Source: Phycisphaerae bacterium (GTDB taxonomy: Bacteria; Planctomycetota; Phycisphaerae; Sedimentisphaerales; SM23-30). From it: 7,964 nucleotides of DNA. How positions within the stretch are numbered: position 1 is the first letter of the stretch; the number at the start of each line of letters is the position of its first letter. Positions 6,148 to 7,964 of this stretch are shown here, piece after piece. The DNA is taken from positions 1-7,964 of the forward strand of contig JAIPFO010000168.1 of assembly GCA_021736565.1 (NCBI GenBank), written 5' to 3'. The notes below the pieces were generated by a model, which did not search any database, was not told the origin of the DNA, and saw only the letters and a list, made by a program, of their open reading frames with translations. The position numbers were made by a program, and so were the translations under genes.

Positions 6148-6196
6148 ATGACGCCATGGTCCTAAGTATTTTTGGGGGTCGTTTTTGGCATCTCAC
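6148..6196 (+). repeat. Interspersed repeat, copy H
   Basis: The 5' box ATGACGCCATGGTCCTAAGT is followed by a T/G-rich spacer and a 3' box resembling GTTTTTGGCATCTCACG. Its first 24 bases match copy C at 22 positions. It lies in the fprA-dfx spacer, between the dfx ribosome site and a small perfect hairpin at 6200-6221 (TCGATTTTC / GAAAATCGA, 4-base loop). That hairpin has no U-run after it and is not called a terminator. A degenerate box, TTGCCGCGGGAGTC, lies at 6225-6238. Confidence 0.5.
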
Positions 6197-6242
6197 GCCT
6201 CGATTTTCTGACGAAAATCGACGGTTGCCGCGGGAGTCGCTT

Positions 6243-7424
6243 TTAACGAACGATTCCAATATTTTCATGTTTGGCCAGTATCGTATCGGCCAGTTTATCC
6301 AACCGGGCGAAGTCGTCGGTTTTTGGGGCTCCTTTTGTCAGGACGGGGTCGATTATTTCCGCGTTAAGATTGGGTAATAATCCCGTCAGTTGTTCAACCA
6401 TTTTTCCGCCCCAGCTGTAGGAGCCGATGATGGAGACGAATCGGGTTTTGGGCTTGAGTGCATTGGCTAGAAAAGCGGCATAGGCTGCTTTGGGATGGGC
6501 CCCGGAGAGCACGGTCGGTGAGCCGATAACGACTGTTGCTGCGTCGACCAATGCGATGGCCAGCTTGCCAATATCGACCGTGGATAACTCAAATTGGTGG
6601 ACGGTTATTCCTCTTTCGATCAAGGCCTCTACAAAATGTGACACCATTGCTGCGGTGCTTCCATGCATTGAGACATAGGGGACCACGACTTCATTTTTGA
6701 CCGTATCGGCCCCCCAGCCTTTATAGGCCTTGAGGATGAATTCCGGTTTTTTATGGACGGGGCCGTGGCTTGGGGCGATCATTTCCAGGTCGAGGGCGTC
6801 AAGTTTTTTCAGGTTCTTACTGATTTGCCGCCTGAATGGCATCATGATCTCCGCATAATATCGTTTGGCGGGTTCGTAGACTGTGGCGGTATCTTCAACA
6901 AATAAATGACTGGTTGCCAGGTGGGCGCCAAAAAAGTCACAGGAGAAGAGTATTTTTTCTTCGAGAAGATAGGTGCCCATTGTTTCGGGCCAATGCACCC
7001 ACGGGAGATAAATAAATCGCAACGTTCTATCCCCCAGGGACAGCTCCTGGTTGTCCTGGATCGTCATGAATTTATCGTCATCAATGTCTAACAGGTCGAT
7101 CAGCATCTCCTTGCACCTGGGATTGGTGACGACCTGTGCGGCCGGGTATCGCATCAGCAGGTCGGGGATGCTTCCGGAATGATCCTGTTCACTATGTTGG
7201 GGAATGATATAGTCAATTTTGTCAACCCGCAATTTTTTCAGGTTGCCAAGAAGAAGTTGTGTTTTGTCAGGGTCGACAGTGTCGATCAGTGCGGTCTTTT
7301 CACTGCCCCTTATCAGGTACGCATTGTAACTGGTCCCATCGGGCAGGGGGATAAGTCTGTCAAACAGCCTGGCATCCCAGTCGATGGCACCGAGTGAATG
7401 TACTGTCGGAGAAATTTGCTCCAT
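6243..7424 (-). CDS. fprA: Flavodiiron protein (FprA / rubredoxin:oxygen oxidoreductase, A-type flavoprotein)
   Basis: This soluble oxygen (or NO) reductase reduces O2 to water. It has 393 residues, the normal size for a two-domain class A protein. Residues 1-245 form the metallo-beta-lactamase-like diiron domain with the H-x-E-x-D-H motif at 77-82 (HSEQDH) and further ligands His144, Asp163 and His220. Residues 246-393 form the flavodoxin domain with the FMN loop YVSMHGST (250-257), where Tyr is more usual than His254, and IGSPT and GSYSWGG loops. No extra C-terminal rubredoxin domain is present, so the rubredoxin downstream is the probable donor. I start at ATG 7424: CAGGA lies 6-7 nt upstream and MEQISPTVHSLG is a typical N-terminus. 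The open frame runs on to 7514, but that extension only translates an interspersed repeat. A strong regulated promoter lies upstream. Confidence 0.96.
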   Translation of the reverse strand: MEQISPTVHSLGAIDWDARLFDRLIPLPDGTSYNAYLIRGSEKTALIDTVDPDKTQLLLGNLKKLRVDKIDYIIPQHSEQDHSGSIPDLLMRYPAAQVVTNPRCKEMLIDLLDIDDDKFMTIQDNQELSLGDRTLRFIYLPWVHWPETMGTYLLEEKILFSCDFFGAHLATSHLFVEDTATVYEPAKRYYAEIMMPFRRQISKNLKKLDALDLEMIAPSHGPVHKKPEFILKAYKGWGADTVKNEVVVPYVSMHGSTAAMVSHFVEALIERGITVHQFELSTVDIGKLAIALVDAATVVIGSPTVLSGAHPKAAYAAFLANALKPKTRFVSIIGSYSWGGKMVEQLTGLLPNLNAEIIDPVLTKGAPKTDDFARLDKLADTILAKHENIGIVR

Positions 7425-7444
7425 GGATAGTTCCTGTTTTATTT

Positions 7445-7497
7445 TTGACGCCGGGGTCCTGGGCTGCTCGCCACCTGTTTTTGGCGTTTTAAGGATG
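7445..7497 (+). repeat. Interspersed repeat, copy I (53 bp)
   Basis: The 5' box TTGACGCCGGGGTCCTGGGC and the 3' box GTTTTTGGCGTTTTAAGGAT align to copy B with two bases missing in the variable middle. It lies in the untranslated leader of fprA, directly upstream of its ribosome site, antisense to the gene. ACGCC and GGCGT near its ends could close a long hairpin in the leader RNA. Confidence 0.6.
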
Positions 7498-7556
7498 AAC
7501 GGGTTCATGCTCACACGGACGCTTGTTGCGGTTACCGTCTATTTGACGCGGGAGTC

Positions 7557-7594
7557 ATAGTTCTATTTATATGTGAATATATAGGTAGAACTAT
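7557..7594. promoter_or_regulatory. 38-bp palindromic operator candidate over the fprA promoter
   Basis: The outer arms ATAGTTCTA (7557-7565) and TAGAACTAT (7586-7594) are perfect complements, and inner bases TATAT (7568-7572) and ATATA (7579-7583) pair as well. The symmetry covers the spacer, the -10 and the predicted start site of fprA, as a repressor operator would. It does not match a Fur/PerR, FNR/CRP or LexA box that I recognise. It is not a terminator, because no U-run follows it on the minus strand. Confidence 0.6.
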
Positions 7595-7605
7595 AAAAAA
7601 GTCAA
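7576..7605 (-). promoter_or_regulatory. fprA promoter, sigma70-type
   Basis: On the minus strand: -35 TTGACT (7600-7605), 18-bp spacer, -10 TATATT (7576-7581), start expected near 7569. This leaves a leader of about 145 nt holding repeat copy I and a further TTGACGCGGGAGTC box at 7543. It lies 37 bp after the rubrerythrin stop, so fprA can be transcribed independently of rubrerythrin. Confidence 0.68.
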
Positions 7606-7641
7606 ATCCGTTATTCAAAATTGACTCTTGACGCGAATTGA

Positions 7642-7964
7642 TTAGTAGTTCGCGGCTTCCAGTTCGTAGTGGGCTTGGGGGTGATTACATGCCGGGCATG
7701 TGCCGGGTGCTCCAGTTGCCTGGTGTACATAACCGCAATTTCGGCAGACCCAGCGAACGGGCTGGTCTTTCTTGAATACCGTGTTCTCAGCGATGTTTTT
7801 CGCTAAGGCCAGGTATCGATCCCGGTGCCGGGCCTCTGCGACCGCGATGCTTCTGAAAACCACCGCAATTTCTTTGAATCCTTCCTGGTCGGCAATTTGC
7901 GCAAATTCAGGGTACATTTCTGTCGTCTCGTGGCCTTCACCCGCGGCGGACGCGATTAAATCTT
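7642..7964 (-). CDS. rbr: Rubrerythrin, C-terminal part (runs off the right edge)
   Basis: The frame is open through the window edge, so the true start lies beyond 7964; the ATG at 7917 is internal. The last 107 or so residues are visible. The diiron half includes AGEGHETTEMYPEFA and the EARH (ExxH) helix, with the sequence EGFKEIAVVFRSIAVAEARH typical of rubrerythrin. A rubredoxin-like domain with CRNCGYVH and CPACNHPQ (two CxxC knuckles, 12 residues apart) ends the protein. Rubrerythrins reduce H2O2 to water in the cytoplasm of anaerobes, using rubredoxin or their own rubredoxin domain to pass electrons. It lies just upstream of fprA on the same strand, extending the oxidative-stress cluster to the right edge. 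Confidence 0.96.
   Translation of the reverse strand, partial: DLIASAAGEGHETTEMYPEFAQIADQEGFKEIAVVFRSIAVAEARHRDRYLALAKNIAENTVFKKDQPVRWVCRNCGYVHQATGAPGTCPACNHPQAHYELEAANY

Noticed and set aside
6200..6221. Perfect 9-bp hairpin between fprA and dfx as an fprA terminator
   Set aside because: No U-run follows it on the minus strand, and dfx lacks an obvious promoter of its own, so read-through seems more likely.
476..7633. CRISPR array interpretation of the repeats
   Set aside because: The copies are far apart, degenerate, partly inverted and lie between unrelated genes, with no regular spacers and no cas genes.

Overview
The window looks like a chromosomal segment of an anaerobic or microaerophilic Planctomycetota-type bacterium, perhaps Phycisphaerae-like. 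The clues are a pseudopilin-like protein with an N-terminal FNLIE methylation motif and a C-terminal H-X9-DG motif (an architecture best known from Planctomycetes, Lentisphaerae and Verrucomicrobia) and a dense set of anaerobe-style oxygen-defence proteins. This lineage assignment is inference; no rRNA or other phylogenetic marker except recA is present.

Layout. The left edge (1-279, minus) is the N-terminus of an HtrA/DegP-type membrane-anchored serine protease, with a promoter predicted to give a leaderless mRNA. Then comes recA (591-1706, minus), with a good promoter, a strong Shine-Dalgarno and an intrinsic terminator downstream. A 575-bp divergent spacer leads to a plus-strand prepilin-like H-X9-DG protein (2282-3268). 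This converges on a ZIP-family metal transporter (3429-4253, minus).

The right half is a minus-strand oxidative-stress and iron block. In transcription order it holds rubrerythrin (partial, from 7964), the flavodiiron protein FprA/ROO, desulfoferrodoxin (superoxide reductase), ferritin, a second rubrerythrin-like diiron protein, and a 52-residue rubredoxin. Ferritin and its neighbours are tightly packed (5-bp gap, then TAATG overlap). Together they would reduce O2 (FprA), superoxide (Dfx) and H2O2 (rubrerythrins), with rubredoxin as the likely electron donor and ferritin holding the iron. The flavodiiron gene has its own strong promoter, overlapped by a 38-bp palindrome that looks like a repressor operator.

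A family of short interspersed repeats runs through nearly all the spacers. The 5' box resembles TTGACGCCSGGGTCCTAAGT and the 3' box resembles GTTTTYSGCATTTTAAAGG, about 55 bp in all. It lies mostly in plus orientation, antisense to most of the genes. Its identity is unknown to me, and it is the most unusual feature of the window.
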